Shown: positions 11,920 to 21,229 of the stretch, piece after piece
Layout of the letters: every line of letters begins with the position of its first letter
How positions within the stretch are numbered: the first letter of the stretch is position 1
Source of the DNA: Taxawa tesnikishii (nom. ined.)
Lineage: Eukaryota > Ascomycota > Dothideomycetes > Dothideales
DNA length: 64,000 nucleotides
Assembly (NCBI GenBank): GCA_030247885.1
Contig: JAPDRO010000010.1
Coordinates: 620,001-684,000 of the forward strand
Direction: 5' to 3'
The notes under the pieces: generated by a model
Told to the model about the DNA's origin: nothing
Database searches by the model: none
What the model saw: the letters and a program-made list of their open reading frames with translations, nothing else
Made by a program: the position numbers and the translations under genes

Positions 11920-12609
11920 ATGCTTCCGAACGCCGACGAGGTGCAGAACCATGGTCAACCTATCGGCATACGCGCGGCTGAAGTCAACAGTGACTATTAC
12001 AGTAACAAACTTCGACATCTCGAAAACGAGTACCGGTCAGATAGTCTTCCACGGATACTACCGGAGACCTTGCTTGACGTGCTCGATGGAAGGCACCAGA
12101 CCGACTTCGAAAATGTCATAATCGTTGACTGTCGGTTCGAATACGAGCATCTAGGCGGGCACATTGAAGGCGCTATTCGCTACGATGGCAAGGAGCTCCT
12201 CGTGGAGAAGCTTTTCGAACAAGCCCCGTTACCACGCACGCTGCTTGTCTTTTATTGCGAGTTTTCGATCTATCGCGCTCCCCAAGTCGCCAAACATGTG
12301 CGACAACATGACAGGACTGTGAACTACTCTCAATATCCAACGCTTACTTATCCTGAGATGTATGTTCTGGAAGGGGGTTACAGCAAGTTCTTCCAGCTCC
12401 ACACGACAAGATGCTATCCTCAGGACTACGTCAGGATGAAGGATGAAGACCACAAGCAGTGCCGCAAGAGGAGCATGGATAGGCTCAGAAAGAGGAGGAA
12501 GCACACTCACGCAAAGGCATTCGCTTGTGATGAGCTTAACTCTAAGTTGGCAAGTGACACTGTGTTCGATGAAGAGCTTCTCCTAAGAGGTGCGGATGTG
12601 ACAGAGTGA
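11920..12609 (+). CDS. Short Cdc25/Mih1-type dual-specificity phosphatase, 229 aa
   Basis: This is a rhodanese-fold Cdc25 catalytic domain, the enzyme that removes inhibitory phosphates from Cdk1 at mitotic entry. SLPRILPETLLDVLDGRH opens the domain (about residue 41), followed by IIVDCRFEYEHLGGHIEGAI and the catalytic CX5R loop YCEFSIYRAP (about residues 112-121). VAKHVRQHDRTVN, then YPTLTYPEMYVLEGGYSKFF and RCYPQDYVRM complete it. A basic C-terminal tail (KRRKHTH) follows. Catalytic Cys and Arg are present. Fungal Cdc25 proteins are usually 450-600 aa with a long regulatory N-terminus, which this frame lacks, so it is either a truncated paralog or a gene whose first exons lie in the unrecognised frame upstream. 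The usual H before the catalytic Cys is Y here. Confidence 0.82.
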   Translation: MLPNADEVQNHGQPIGIRAAEVNSDYYSNKLRHLENEYRSDSLPRILPETLLDVLDGRHQTDFENVIIVDCRFEYEHLGGHIEGAIRYDGKELLVEKLFEQAPLPRTLLVFYCEFSIYRAPQVAKHVRQHDRTVNYSQYPTLTYPEMYVLEGGYSKFFQLHTTRCYPQDYVRMKDEDHKQCRKRSMDRLRKRRKHTHAKAFACDELNSKLASDTVFDEELLLRGADVTE

Positions 12610-13346
12610 GCCGGTCTACTGAACATTAGAGCTGATCGGAACAGAGGTGCCCGATCGCGTGGGCCGGTTGACCTCCACAGTCCTTCAACAGAGGATCTCC
12701 GTCGCACCGCGATGACAGACGCCGCGCGACGTCGGAACTGCTGCGCGACGCTTCGCGGCCAGCAAACGCTATGGTAGCACATGTGCGAAAGCTTGAATTC
12801 CAGAGATATCGCGAGGCGGGGGCACGGATGATGAGCCGCGCATACTGGGTGTTCTCGCTCTGAGTCGTCTTGTTTTCGGGCCTGAGCTGGGTGCTGCTGC
12901 TAGGCGTTCCGTTAGCTGTCATTCTCTGGCAACTCAGATGGTACTCGCATAGAAGCAAGCCTTTAGCGAAAGTGGCTAGCCAAGACAACTCGAAAGACGC
13001 CGCTGTTGTGTGATTCATATGCAAGGTCTTGTCCGTCCTTCAACAGCAGATTGTGGATCCCGAAGGCCATACACCTTCTCCGAAGAGTCAGCTGAAAACG
13101 AACAATGATGCAGCAACTTAGTCCACCTAACAACAACCGCAATTTTCTGTTGTAGACATGGTCCATGCCAGGTTGTGGAATGCCCAAACCCTGCTTTCGT
13201 CAGGCACTAATGCGGGCCCGATTCCGTCAGCACTAACAAGGGAGATAGAGCGCAGAAAACCAAAGCCTTGATGTCATGGGCATACGATTCGCTTGTTCAG
13301 TTTGCGCGACTGATCGGAATCCAGCTTACTTCATAAAGTCCGCCAG
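12610..13346. other. Intergenic, nothing recognised
   Basis: About 740 bp up to the edge of the duplicated segment. Only short frames are present. A minus-strand frame at 13187..12963 shows no known motif. Confidence 0.4.
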
Positions 13347-13813
13347 AACTCCGCTGGTCGGCTATCGTCGGCTGTTGTCGGCTAGCGTCCCATGTCCAGC
13401 TGCCATGTCCAGTTGCAACCCCCAAGACCCTAGCACCCCCAATTATCTTCGCAATCTCCGCGAGTGCACCCTCGTTCCACACTTGAGAGCCACCGAAAGG
13501 TCTGGATGCCGTTCTGGTAGGCACAATGGAAGCAACAGCAACGTCTCCCGTCACATTATCGGCCGAGATGCCTGATCGGCAGAAAAGAAAACGTACGTTT
13601 TGCGCTTGCGGCCTCACTTCGTAAGAAGAAACCAGGGCTAACACTCGCAAAGGGCGGTCCACCGCTAAGGCCCATGACAAGCGCACAGTACGGAAAACAG
13701 ACGATCATGCGTCAGCGTCGCGACATTGTTCCGAGCACGGTGCGTCTGCTGAGCGAGCAGATCAGGATCCAAACTGCAGTCCCGCTTCTTCTCCGAACCC
13801 AGGTTGGAGCTCT

Positions 13814-15040
13814 GTGAACACACAACCTACAAGCACTTCATCGCCGTCCACCTCTCTCTCCTATCTCAGCGTTATCTGTCAGGCGCTACAAGCAAACCCA
13901 GATGGACTTCGGACGCCTGAGATACTGTCTTGGATGGAAAAGCACCATCCTAGCGATATACTTAGTCGCGATAGTAGCAGAATAAAGAGTGGGATATCTG
14001 CGACACTGAGCACGTATGCTAAAGGGGTCAATCCGAGATTTGTGGGACGGAGTCAAGGCAAGGGCAGAGAGGGCCAGGGCTATCTGTGGACTCTTGCCAG
14101 TGTTGCGACAAACCCGTTGCATCGAACGTACGGACCTTCGGAAAGTGGTGCTGAAGGAGACGCTCCTGACGCGCTTGCGAACACTCCCAATGCCGGTATG
14201 GAAGCAGAGAAGCCATCGCAGCCCCTTGTTACAGACACCAACAACTACAGCGATGCTAGCGTGGGGGCGACTGCAACTCCAGCAAGACGCGACGGGATGT
14301 TACAGGAGGAGAACACAGATCGTGTGTATGCAGGAACGGACAACGTAGCATCGGAGAAGCTGGCTGCAGACCGCCGAACTGCCGTTGCCGACGGTGCCCT
14401 TTTGTCACCACAAGACCACAGTGGCACTGGTGATGAGCTCGATACGGGGAACAGTAATGGTGAAGCGCGTGAGGGAATGCAAGAGGAAGGAGAGAGGGTT
14501 GGGCGGTTGTTGAGCTCGACGACGGCAGCGACGGTTAGGTCAGGTAGTGGAGTACCAACCGAGCGTTCACCACCTCAGGAGCCTACACTGTCCTTGTCTC
14601 CGGATGAGGATGTTCTGGACCAGGAGAGAAGTACCGCTTTGCCAGCATCGAACCAGCGGACGCCGTTTTCGACTTCAAAGAACGCTGACCTGGACGACCC
14701 CACGACACAGGAACTGATCATGATAGGCAGGAAAGTCAAGGAGTATCAACAGCATCGGCGTGCGCTACGTCTTGCAGAGGAGGAGCTCGGGCAGTGTTCG
14801 TCTGACGTTAGGGAGGCAGAAACAGGTCTTGCATCACAGGCCAAGCGCATGGAGGACATATGTGCACAAATCGAGACTCTACAACGGGAGCAGAGAGATG
14901 TGCAACAGAGGATGCAAGATCTCAATCGTTCTGTGGGAGAGAGAAAGCTGAAGTTGGAGGAGGTAGAGCAAAGTCGGGGCTACCATCTCAGAGAAACGCG
15001 TCAAACCGAGAGGGATCTTGGGCTTTCACGAGATGTTTGA
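13814..15040 (+). CDS. Helix-turn-helix plus coiled-coil protein, duplication copy A (intact frame)
   Basis: The frame reads at least 408 codons to a TGA and is open upstream to 13625. 13814 is a GTG, not a true start. The initiating exon is probably 13526 onward (MEATATSPVTLSAEMPDRQK) followed by GTAAGA at 13621, but I could not fix the acceptor in phase. Residues about 15-90 form a compact helical DNA-binding-like domain (ICQALQANPDGLRTPEILSW, then NPRFVGRSQGKGREGQGYLW) resembling winged-helix/HARE-HTH folds. A Ser/Thr/Gly-rich linker follows, and the last 110 residues are a strong coiled coil (LRLAEEELGQCSSDVREAE, LQREQRDVQQRMQDLNRSV). A nuclear regulatory role is inferred from domains only. 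Copy B is broken by one base. Confidence 0.62.
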   Translation: MNTQPTSTSSPSTSLSYLSVICQALQANPDGLRTPEILSWMEKHHPSDILSRDSSRIKSGISATLSTYAKGVNPRFVGRSQGKGREGQGYLWTLASVATNPLHRTYGPSESGAEGDAPDALANTPNAGMEAEKPSQPLVTDTNNYSDASVGATATPARRDGMLQEENTDRVYAGTDNVASEKLAADRRTAVADGALLSPQDHSGTGDELDTGNSNGEAREGMQEEGERVGRLLSSTTAATVRSGSGVPTERSPPQEPTLSLSPDEDVLDQERSTALPASNQRTPFSTSKNADLDDPTTQELIMIGRKVKEYQQHRRALRLAEEELGQCSSDVREAETGLASQAKRMEDICAQIETLQREQRDVQQRMQDLNRSVGERKLKLEEVEQSRGYHLRETRQTERDLGLSRDV

Positions 15041-15142
15041 ATAGTTAAACTGAACCTTGTGAGGATAGAGAAAGAGGAGGGAAGCAGAACGGTAGGAAAC
15101 TTCGACCACGTTCGTTGCGGTCAAACCTTTGTAGCATCTCGG

Positions 15143-16285
15143 TCACTGGCGATATGTCTTCTTCGTACGTATTGAACGAAGCCATTGCTGAGATATTGGT
15201 CTGAGGGTGTGTCGGTAGCGGTCACGCTTGACTTGGTCCAAGCATCCGTTCCAAACAAGGGCATTCTTACTGGTGATTCGGGATATGTGCTGCTCCTCTT
15301 CCAGTATAACGGCGGGCAAGTCGGGGTGCGCGAAAAACAGTTGACGGAGCTTTGCGTCCGGCAAAGTACGATCTTTCCGTGAACAGAGTTTTGCGCATAT
15401 GATGACTGGACATTCGTTTCGATGACTGGGGGAACCAATGTGTTGCAAGCATGCTAGACATCCTTGACCTGACCAAACGTGAACGGGCTGCAAAAGGAAG
15501 TGTCCACGGAATCAGATGAACAAAACTGCGCGTAATCAACCAAGCGAGATGTTGGTTAAGCGATGGCAAAGCCTGCTTGACTGACAAGATCGCTTCTGGG
15601 ATAACGTGCTCAACATCCATGCAAGATTCGCAGTTGACTGGTGGCAGCGCCAGCTCAGCAAAGCCAGGCAGGATACGCGTGGATGGCCTAGACCTACAGG
15701 GGTTTAGAGTCAGGGCTCCCGATTACTGCCTTCTCGGCTATAGAAGCTTTCCTTACCTGACCGTCGACGACTCGATGACTCGACCGAAGGATCTCGGTGG
15801 GATTCTGGACAGAACCCTTGTTCCAGTCGGGATAGAAGGGCCTTTGTCGGATTCCTGGCTGAGTCATTCACTGCCGCTTGGCTCGATGCACAGCGCCTGC
15901 CGACAATGTCTGTTTCCGGCAAGGCATTCGTCGATGAGAACTTGCACTCCCCGTGAACAGCACGTTGCGCGTACTGTCTGGAAACTTGGATCGCAACTGA
16001 CATGGATAAAGAAGACGTTTCAGTCACTTATGCTGCGACGCAAGTCCTTCCCTCAATACCTTGAGTCTTGGTGTACATTAGCTTCAATCGTTCCCATTCA
16101 GCTTCATTGATTGGTGATCGAGATGGTACTGACAGATATTCGTCTGATGGTGTCAAGTTCTGTTGGGATGTTGGCTCTACTCCAGGAGCTACAAGATGGA
16201 CGGCGGACGATGTCAGAAGATTTCGTTTGTGCTGCACTACTGAGGCTGTATCCTCCAGTACAGTCAACACACGTAAAGCAAGCAA
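15143..16285 (-). CDS. Unrecognised gene antisense in duplication copy A, exons unresolved
   Basis: The minus strand has successive open frames that are also conserved in copy B (46825..47680). They are SPDEYLSVPSRSPINEAEWE (16150 region), MTETSSLSMSVAIQVSRQYA (16027..15710), HVIPEAILSVKQALPSLNQH (15620..15400) and LPAVILEEEQHISRITSK (15300 region). The reading changes frame between them at positions where GT...AG pairs exist, so a multi-exon gene is likely but not proven. No domain is recognised. Conservation of the readings in both copies with few changes is the main support. Confidence 0.35.
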
Positions 16286-16437
16286 TGGAGCCGGCAGACT
16301 TACAGGTTCTTCGGTCTGAACCTTGATTCTGTCATAGCTGTCTCCACAAGAGCGGTTCCCTTCTCATCCCCGTATGGCGCTTGTGGTAACCTGAGACTTG
16401 ATACGAGCTGTCATGTGCAACCCAACAATGACCATCC

Positions 16438-17830
16438 TTACCCGTACCCGGTAAGCCTGCTGGACTTGGAACGCAAGATCCCTCTCGGAGGGATGCTACG
16501 CTGGCTCTCTCCAAAAGGCGTCTCTGCCGCCACTGGTTGGCCTGAGAGCCTTTCTTGGGCATTCGTCTTGACTATGTCACGTCTTTGACGCTTTCGAGAT
16601 CGGCCGTGAGATGACTGACGCGATCCAGACACACGTGCCGTATCCAGCTGTGTGCATTGCTCGAATGTCTCGAGCCCATACAAGTCTGCCCCGAAGGTAG
16701 ATATCTTCTCCGTCGGCGTGGTACACTCAGCCTCCTGGTACCGCATGTGAAGCATGGCTTGGTAAGAACGATACGCTTCGGCTGCTTGTTTGAGACAGTC
16801 GTCTGCCGATGACCTCTGTTTTGAGTCAAGTCGCAGCATGTGTGTCGACAGACAATCCACAAGCTCGTCCGAGTCCCAGTCTTCGACTGCCTTCACTACC
16901 CGGTTGCACCAGTCCGTCGCACGGAAAGGTCCACGTTTCAGTTTCGGGAGGCCGTACGCGAACTCAAACACCACAAGTCCGAGCGACCATATGTCGACAG
17001 CGGAAGTATATCCGGATCCTTTCCAGATCTCTAGCGCCGCGTAGAGGGCCGTGCCGCAACAAGTCTGCAGTGCAGGCATGTCCTTCACCAACCCGAAGTC
17101 TGCAAGCTTGATGCTAAAAGGACTGCGAGACTCGACGAGAATGTTGGCTGGTTTGATGTCTCTGTGTGCGAGACACTGAGAATGCAGATACACAACGCCC
17201 TGAAGTCCCTGGTAGAGGAGTGCCACTGCGTCTTCCACAGCAATGGGCACGTTCTCATGCTGGTCCCGCAGGTTGCCTAGGGAAGGTACTCCATCACCAG
17301 CAAGGGGTTAGGTTCTGGTCTAAAGTCCACAAATCGGACGATCCGTTGCTACACACGGTCAAAGATGCACATTCATGACCGTAGAAGAATGCATACATGC
17401 GATACTCTTTTCATCGCAGCAACCTCGTTTTCCCAGCCGGGACGCATGAACTCCTTCCCGGCATACACATAGCCAGTGCTCACATCAACGACCTTGTGCA
17501 CTGCTCCAAACTCGCCACGTCCCAGCTCTTCGTACAGTATATAGACAGGCCCTTGGCCAGGAGAATGTGACGTAGTAGGAGCTGCAGCGGTGCCCTGACT
17601 GTGAATGCCGAGTATGTTGAATGGAGGGAGCGCCGACGTGCTTTTTCATGTTCTCTGCGACTTTCGAGAAATGTATTGACGTTCGCTTGATACTCTAACT
17701 GGCATTCTTCATGCCTAGCCAACTCAATCCAGAACTTGGAGTCGGTGCCCGATAGTTGTGCTTCGATCTTCTCGAACTCTTCGAAGATGATCCACGTGAA
17801 GTGTGATCGCTTCTGGTCTTTGCGCTTGTC
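16438..17830 (-). pseudogene. Serine/threonine protein kinase, disrupted
   Basis: Minus-strand reading: an N-terminal helical segment KFWIELARHEECQLEYQANV (17750 region), then in another frame PPFNILGIHSQG and the kinase N-lobe YILYEELGRGEFGAVHKVVD with the catalytic-lysine strand YAGKEFMRPGWENEVAAM. An intron at 17405..17349 (57 bp, GTATCG...GTGTAG) leads to QRIVRFVDFRPEPNPLLVME. The frame then breaks by one base near 17280 and resumes as DQHENVPIAVEDAVALLYQG, with VYLHSQCLAHRDIKPANILV and KLADFGLVKDMPALQTCCGT. The APE motif is ALE. The C-lobe continues SAVDIWSLGLVVFEFAYGLP, and the C-terminus is basic. HRD and DFG are intact, but the frameshift and a second frame change near 17640 make a working kinase unlikely. 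Confidence 0.7.
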
Positions 17831-18258
17831 ACCCGTGCCAGTTCCCGGTCCACCTCCGCAACGACGCCGGATCCGGAAGATCACAAAGAAGATTACCTGT
17901 GTGAGGAGAATGAAGCGCATGATGCGTTGACGCGAGATGGTGGCCGGCCTTCTCATCCGATCGGTTTGGGATTTGACATCCTGGATGAGCCTGGACAATA
18001 TGCGGAGATAGTATCATACTGGCGGGGCAACAGCGGCAGAGGATGGGACATCATTAAAGAACAACTCGCGTGTTGGAGAAAGTCCCGAGACTATCAAGAG
18101 AGAGTTCGTAGAAATCGCACGGCACCGGAAAGGTTCGCCAGTTACATTCGGCATGTCCGTACCTACCGGCTTGAAAGAGGCTTGCAGGGCGAGATCGAGT
18201 TGTACGAGGATCGCACCCGACAGACCCAGCTGGACGACTGGAGAGAATATCAATACTA

Positions 18259-20107
18259 ACGTAAACCGCGGGGTAGTGGAACAGGTGGGGTAATGGAACA
18301 CTCGAACGCGACCTTTCCACCTTGTAACGGGGTTACCGCGTACTATGAGTACTTCTACACCTAACAAACCTGTTTATACTGAAGCTGATATCCAGAATGC
18401 CATCTCTACCCTGAAAAGAAAGGAATACACGTCAGTTCGCAAGGCTAGTAAAGCGTTCAACATCCCAAGTACTACGCTTTGGAATCGCATGGCTGGACAC
18501 ACTTCGCGCTCTGTAGCGCATGAAACAGAGCAGATCCTATCAGTCGCGGAAGAGAAGACATTAGTCGGATGGATTACACGTCTTACACGTACCGGCTTTC
18601 CTGCTTCGCCTGCGTTAGTACTGCAAATGGCCGAAGAAATCCGTCGCGGACGCGTGCAGTTGTCGAAGACTTCGCGACCTCCTCCCCGACCGATTGGCGA
18701 GAAGTGGCTCGACCGCTTCAAGTCTCGCCATCCTGAGATCGCAGGCATATGGACTCGTCAGATCGAGAGTGCGCGCTTCAACGCGACAAGTCATGAGAGT
18801 GTAAAGAGGTGGTTTGACGCAGTGACGGAGCTGTTTGTGGAACACAACTATCCTCCGGAGCGCGTATACAACATGGACGAGTCCGGTTTTGCAGTCGGAG
18901 CAAGTCAGTCGTCAAGAGCATTAGTCAACATACGCGAGGCATCTAGCTGGAAGCAGGTCGGAAGCCGAGGGGAGTGGATAACGGCGATCGAGTGTGTGAG
19001 CGCTGCCGGGGAAGCTGTGCCTCCCTTGATCATCTTCAAGGCAAAACACACCAACACAGCGTGGGTACCCGCACACACGCCTCCGAACTGGAGGTTCTCG
19101 ACTAGCAGTAGCGGCTGGACGTCCGATAGCCACGGTTACGAGTGGCTGACTACTGTTTTCGAGCCTTTGACGCGGCCAGAAGACCCTACGGCACGGCGAC
19201 TACTGATTATGGACGGCCATAGCAGCCATATTACTGCGAACGTGATCGCCTTGTGCATGGGGAATGCGATTGACTTGCTCATCCTGCCACCTCATTGCTC
19301 GCATATACTCCAGCCGCTCGATGTTGGCGTCTTTGCTCCGCTGAAGCGCGCGCTAGCTTCGGAGACCGACGCCGCTTTACGAGTCGACTCTGGCCGCATA
19401 TCGCGCGTGGAATGGACGGAGATGTACATCGGCGCAAGAACTAGAGCCCTTACTACTCGCAACATCCTTGGTGGATGGAGAGGGGCCGGACTTATGCCTC
19501 TGAGCCCTATAACGGTGCTTGACAAGCTACCTACGGAGCCGACTACGGCGGATTCACGACCTCATACACCGCCACAACAACCCGATCTGGACTTATCGCT
19601 GCTCCACAGCTCACCACCAGATGGCACCGAGCTACGCAAAGCAAACGCGCTGTTCAACTCCACGCTTCAGGCGATCCGAGAGGCTCCATCCCCGGCGAAG
19701 CGGTATGCGGAGCGTATGACTCGCGCTTTTGAAGCGACGCATAGCGAGCTCGTTACTTTGCGCAAGCAGGTAGAAGAACAGGAGAAGCTTCTTAACATGC
19801 GAAAGACTCGGAAGAAGGGCAAGCGGGTCGCATTGAAAGGGAAGTTCGTGTTTAGTACGGAAGAAGTGCTTGAGATAGCGAGGGTAGCAGAAGCGGAGTC
19901 ATCGACTAAAAAGCCACGTAGACGGCCACGCAAGCGCCCGATTGAGGAGACGCTCGAGAGTAGTGGAGAAGAAGAGGCGGAAGTCGTAGTAAGCGACTCA
20001 GATTCTGACTGTATTGTTGTTGCGGTGCGCAAATAGCAGTTGAAGCCAGAAGGGTCGCGTTTGAGTGTTCCATTACCCCACCTGTTCCATTACCCCGCGG
20101 TTTACGT
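18259..20107 (+). mobile_element. Type I Fot1-like transposon, whole (1,849 bp)
   Basis: TA duplications flank it (18257-18258 and 20108-20109). The terminal inverted repeats start ACGTAAACCGC, followed by the tandem units GGGGTAGTGGAACAGGT and GGGGTAATGGAACACTC. At the right end both units read GGGGTAATGGAAC. One uninterrupted transposase frame fills the interior. Size, TA target and DD35D transposase are typical of Fot1/Pot-like members of the pogo group. Everything needed for transposition appears present, and the host gene around it is still open, so the insertion is recent. Confidence 0.97.
18345..20036 (+). CDS. Fot1-like transposase, 563 aa, intact
   Basis: This is a DDE_1 superfamily (pogo/CENP-B related) transposase that cuts and pastes the surrounding element. 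Residues 1-60 form a psq-type helix-turn-helix (YTEADIQNAISTLKRKEYTS). About 70-135 is the CENP-B-type second helix-turn-helix (TRLTRTGFPASPALVLQMAE, KWLDRFKSRHPEIAGIW). The catalytic domain has VYNMDESGFAVGASQS (first Asp), RLLIMDGHSSH (second Asp) and HILQPLDVGVFAPLKRAL (third Asp, 35 residues after the second), a DD35D triad. The tail has a leucine-rich coil (LRKQVEEQEKLLNMRKTR), an AT-hook-like basic patch (RRRPRKRP) and acidic Ser repeats (SDSDSDC). The start ATG lies 86 bp inside the element. Length equals the copy at 62125. It looks functional. Confidence 0.96.
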   Translation: MSTSTPNKPVYTEADIQNAISTLKRKEYTSVRKASKAFNIPSTTLWNRMAGHTSRSVAHETEQILSVAEEKTLVGWITRLTRTGFPASPALVLQMAEEIRRGRVQLSKTSRPPPRPIGEKWLDRFKSRHPEIAGIWTRQIESARFNATSHESVKRWFDAVTELFVEHNYPPERVYNMDESGFAVGASQSSRALVNIREASSWKQVGSRGEWITAIECVSAAGEAVPPLIIFKAKHTNTAWVPAHTPPNWRFSTSSSGWTSDSHGYEWLTTVFEPLTRPEDPTARRLLIMDGHSSHITANVIALCMGNAIDLLILPPHCSHILQPLDVGVFAPLKRALASETDAALRVDSGRISRVEWTEMYIGARTRALTTRNILGGWRGAGLMPLSPITVLDKLPTEPTTADSRPHTPPQQPDLDLSLLHSSPPDGTELRKANALFNSTLQAIREAPSPAKRYAERMTRAFEATHSELVTLRKQVEEQEKLLNMRKTRKKGKRVALKGKFVFSTEEVLEIARVAEAESSTKKPRRRPRKRPIEETLESSGEEEAEVVVSDSDSDCIVVAVRK

Positions 20108-20842
20108 TACCAGTGTCGGACAGCCGACCGTTTCAGGAAAGATATGAAACATGATGAGACAAGAATCGAACAGTCTCAGGAGAAGCTACAGGCAGCCATA
20201 GATGCAGGGCAGGCGACAGAGTCGATAAAGTGGATCGAGAAGGCAGGTGTCACATACTGGCGAGCTAGAAGAGGCACCGTAAGGAGGAAGCTGGAGGAGC
20301 ACAGTATCCTGCTGAAGTGGATTGCACAGCAAATCCCCACAATGGCTTTAGGGCATAGATCTCCGAGTCGGGGATCAGAAGCTCCTGCCCGCGATGATGA
20401 TGAGGAAGCCAAAGCAGTTCTGCGGAATCGTCCCAGTATACCTGAACCGGCAACGCCTGTCAGCCCCTACCCGGATCCTGCACAAACTCTAGGAAAGAGA
20501 AAACGATCCGTGGGAGAATTGTCGCCGTGCTCAGCGAAGCCATCAAAAGTTCGAAAGTCTTGTGCGACGATAGATATGGATGGAAGAAAAGAGCGCGGCA
20601 CTATTGCAGGTGTCCTCACACAATCTACGACACCTGTCAAGGAACATGATGAATGCTCCGCGATAAGATCCGAGCGACAAGGCGGTTCTGTTCGCTTGAG
20701 AAGGAGCCGGAGGATAGCGCAGCTCAAGAGCGAAGCTCAGTCCTCGGAGTCAACACCAACAGCTCTTCCATCCGTCCGACCGCCAAGGGTGCAGAAAGTC
20801 TCGACAAGGAAAAGGCGTCCCCGCAACCTAGCTACTAGCTAA

Positions 20843-21229
20843 GCTGACCCTTTCAGTACCGTCGAGCCTACAGCCTGCAGTCCTGCGGCACGTGGCTCCA
20901 CACCTGAGAGCGAAGGGCGCGTGCAATCGACTTGACCACTCTCCAGAACAAGCCGGGGAACTCGTTCAAGTAGCACCAGATTGCGGAGAAGCGGACAGAC
21001 CAGGGAAGGATGCAGGGCGTGTTGTGTGTAACGCCAGGTGCCACTACTGTGGGAGCTTCGATGCTTAACGCGAAGGTCTCGCTGTGCAGATTTTTGTATG
21101 TTACTAGAGATGTGTAGCTACCTAGCGTTACCGGCGCCGGAGTTCAGCGCGTTGGCATAAGGGATACCCAAATCGTTCTTTACGTGTTTGTGGGGGCTAA
21201 GGTTGATCTCAATTGCTGTTGTAGCCGTA
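20843..21229. other. Intergenic between split gene and next transposon
   Basis: About 390 bp with no coding or element sequence recognised. Presumably the 3' flank of the split host gene. Confidence 0.45.

Larger units (their letters stand above)
13347..16390 (+). repeat. Segmental duplication copy A (3.04 kb), inverted relative to copy B
   Basis: This block matches the reverse complement of 46522..49538 nearly base for base across coding and non-coding parts. The outer left edge is near CTCCGCTGGTCGGCTATCG and the right edge is GGCGCTTGTGGTAAC. It carries the helix-turn-helix/coiled-coil gene on the plus strand and an antisense gene. Copy A has an extra short tandem repeat near 13370-13410 (TCGGCT and CCATGTCCAG units) that copy B lacks. 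The two copies face each other about 30 kb apart. Confidence 0.92.
17927..20842 (+). pseudogene. Host gene split by a whole Fot1-like transposon
   Basis: The left part (17927..18256, frame open further upstream through ATTPDPEDHKEDYLCEENEA) reads PIGLGFDILDEPGQYAEIVS and RYRLERGLQGEIELYEDRT-like helical sequence, ending WREYQY. The right part (20108..20842) reads YQCRTADRFRKDMKHDETRI, EKLQAAIDAGQATESIKWIE and VTYWRARRGTVRRKLEEHSI, then a basic, Ser/Pro-rich tail ending RKRRPRNLATS. Taking out the 1,849-bp element plus one TA joins the two parts in a single frame of at least 354 codons. I do not recognise the family. It is helix-rich with a charged nuclear-like tail. It is divergent from the kinase, and its 5' end may overlap it. 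Confidence 0.8.

Noticed and set aside
13297-13686. 129-codon minus-strand frame overlapping the left end of duplication copy A
   Set aside because: It crosses the duplication border, is not preserved in copy B and lacks recognisable sequence.
18259-18305. Tandem repeats at element ends considered as a CRISPR-like or satellite array
   Set aside because: Only two units per end, always tied to transposon termini, with no spacers or cas genes.
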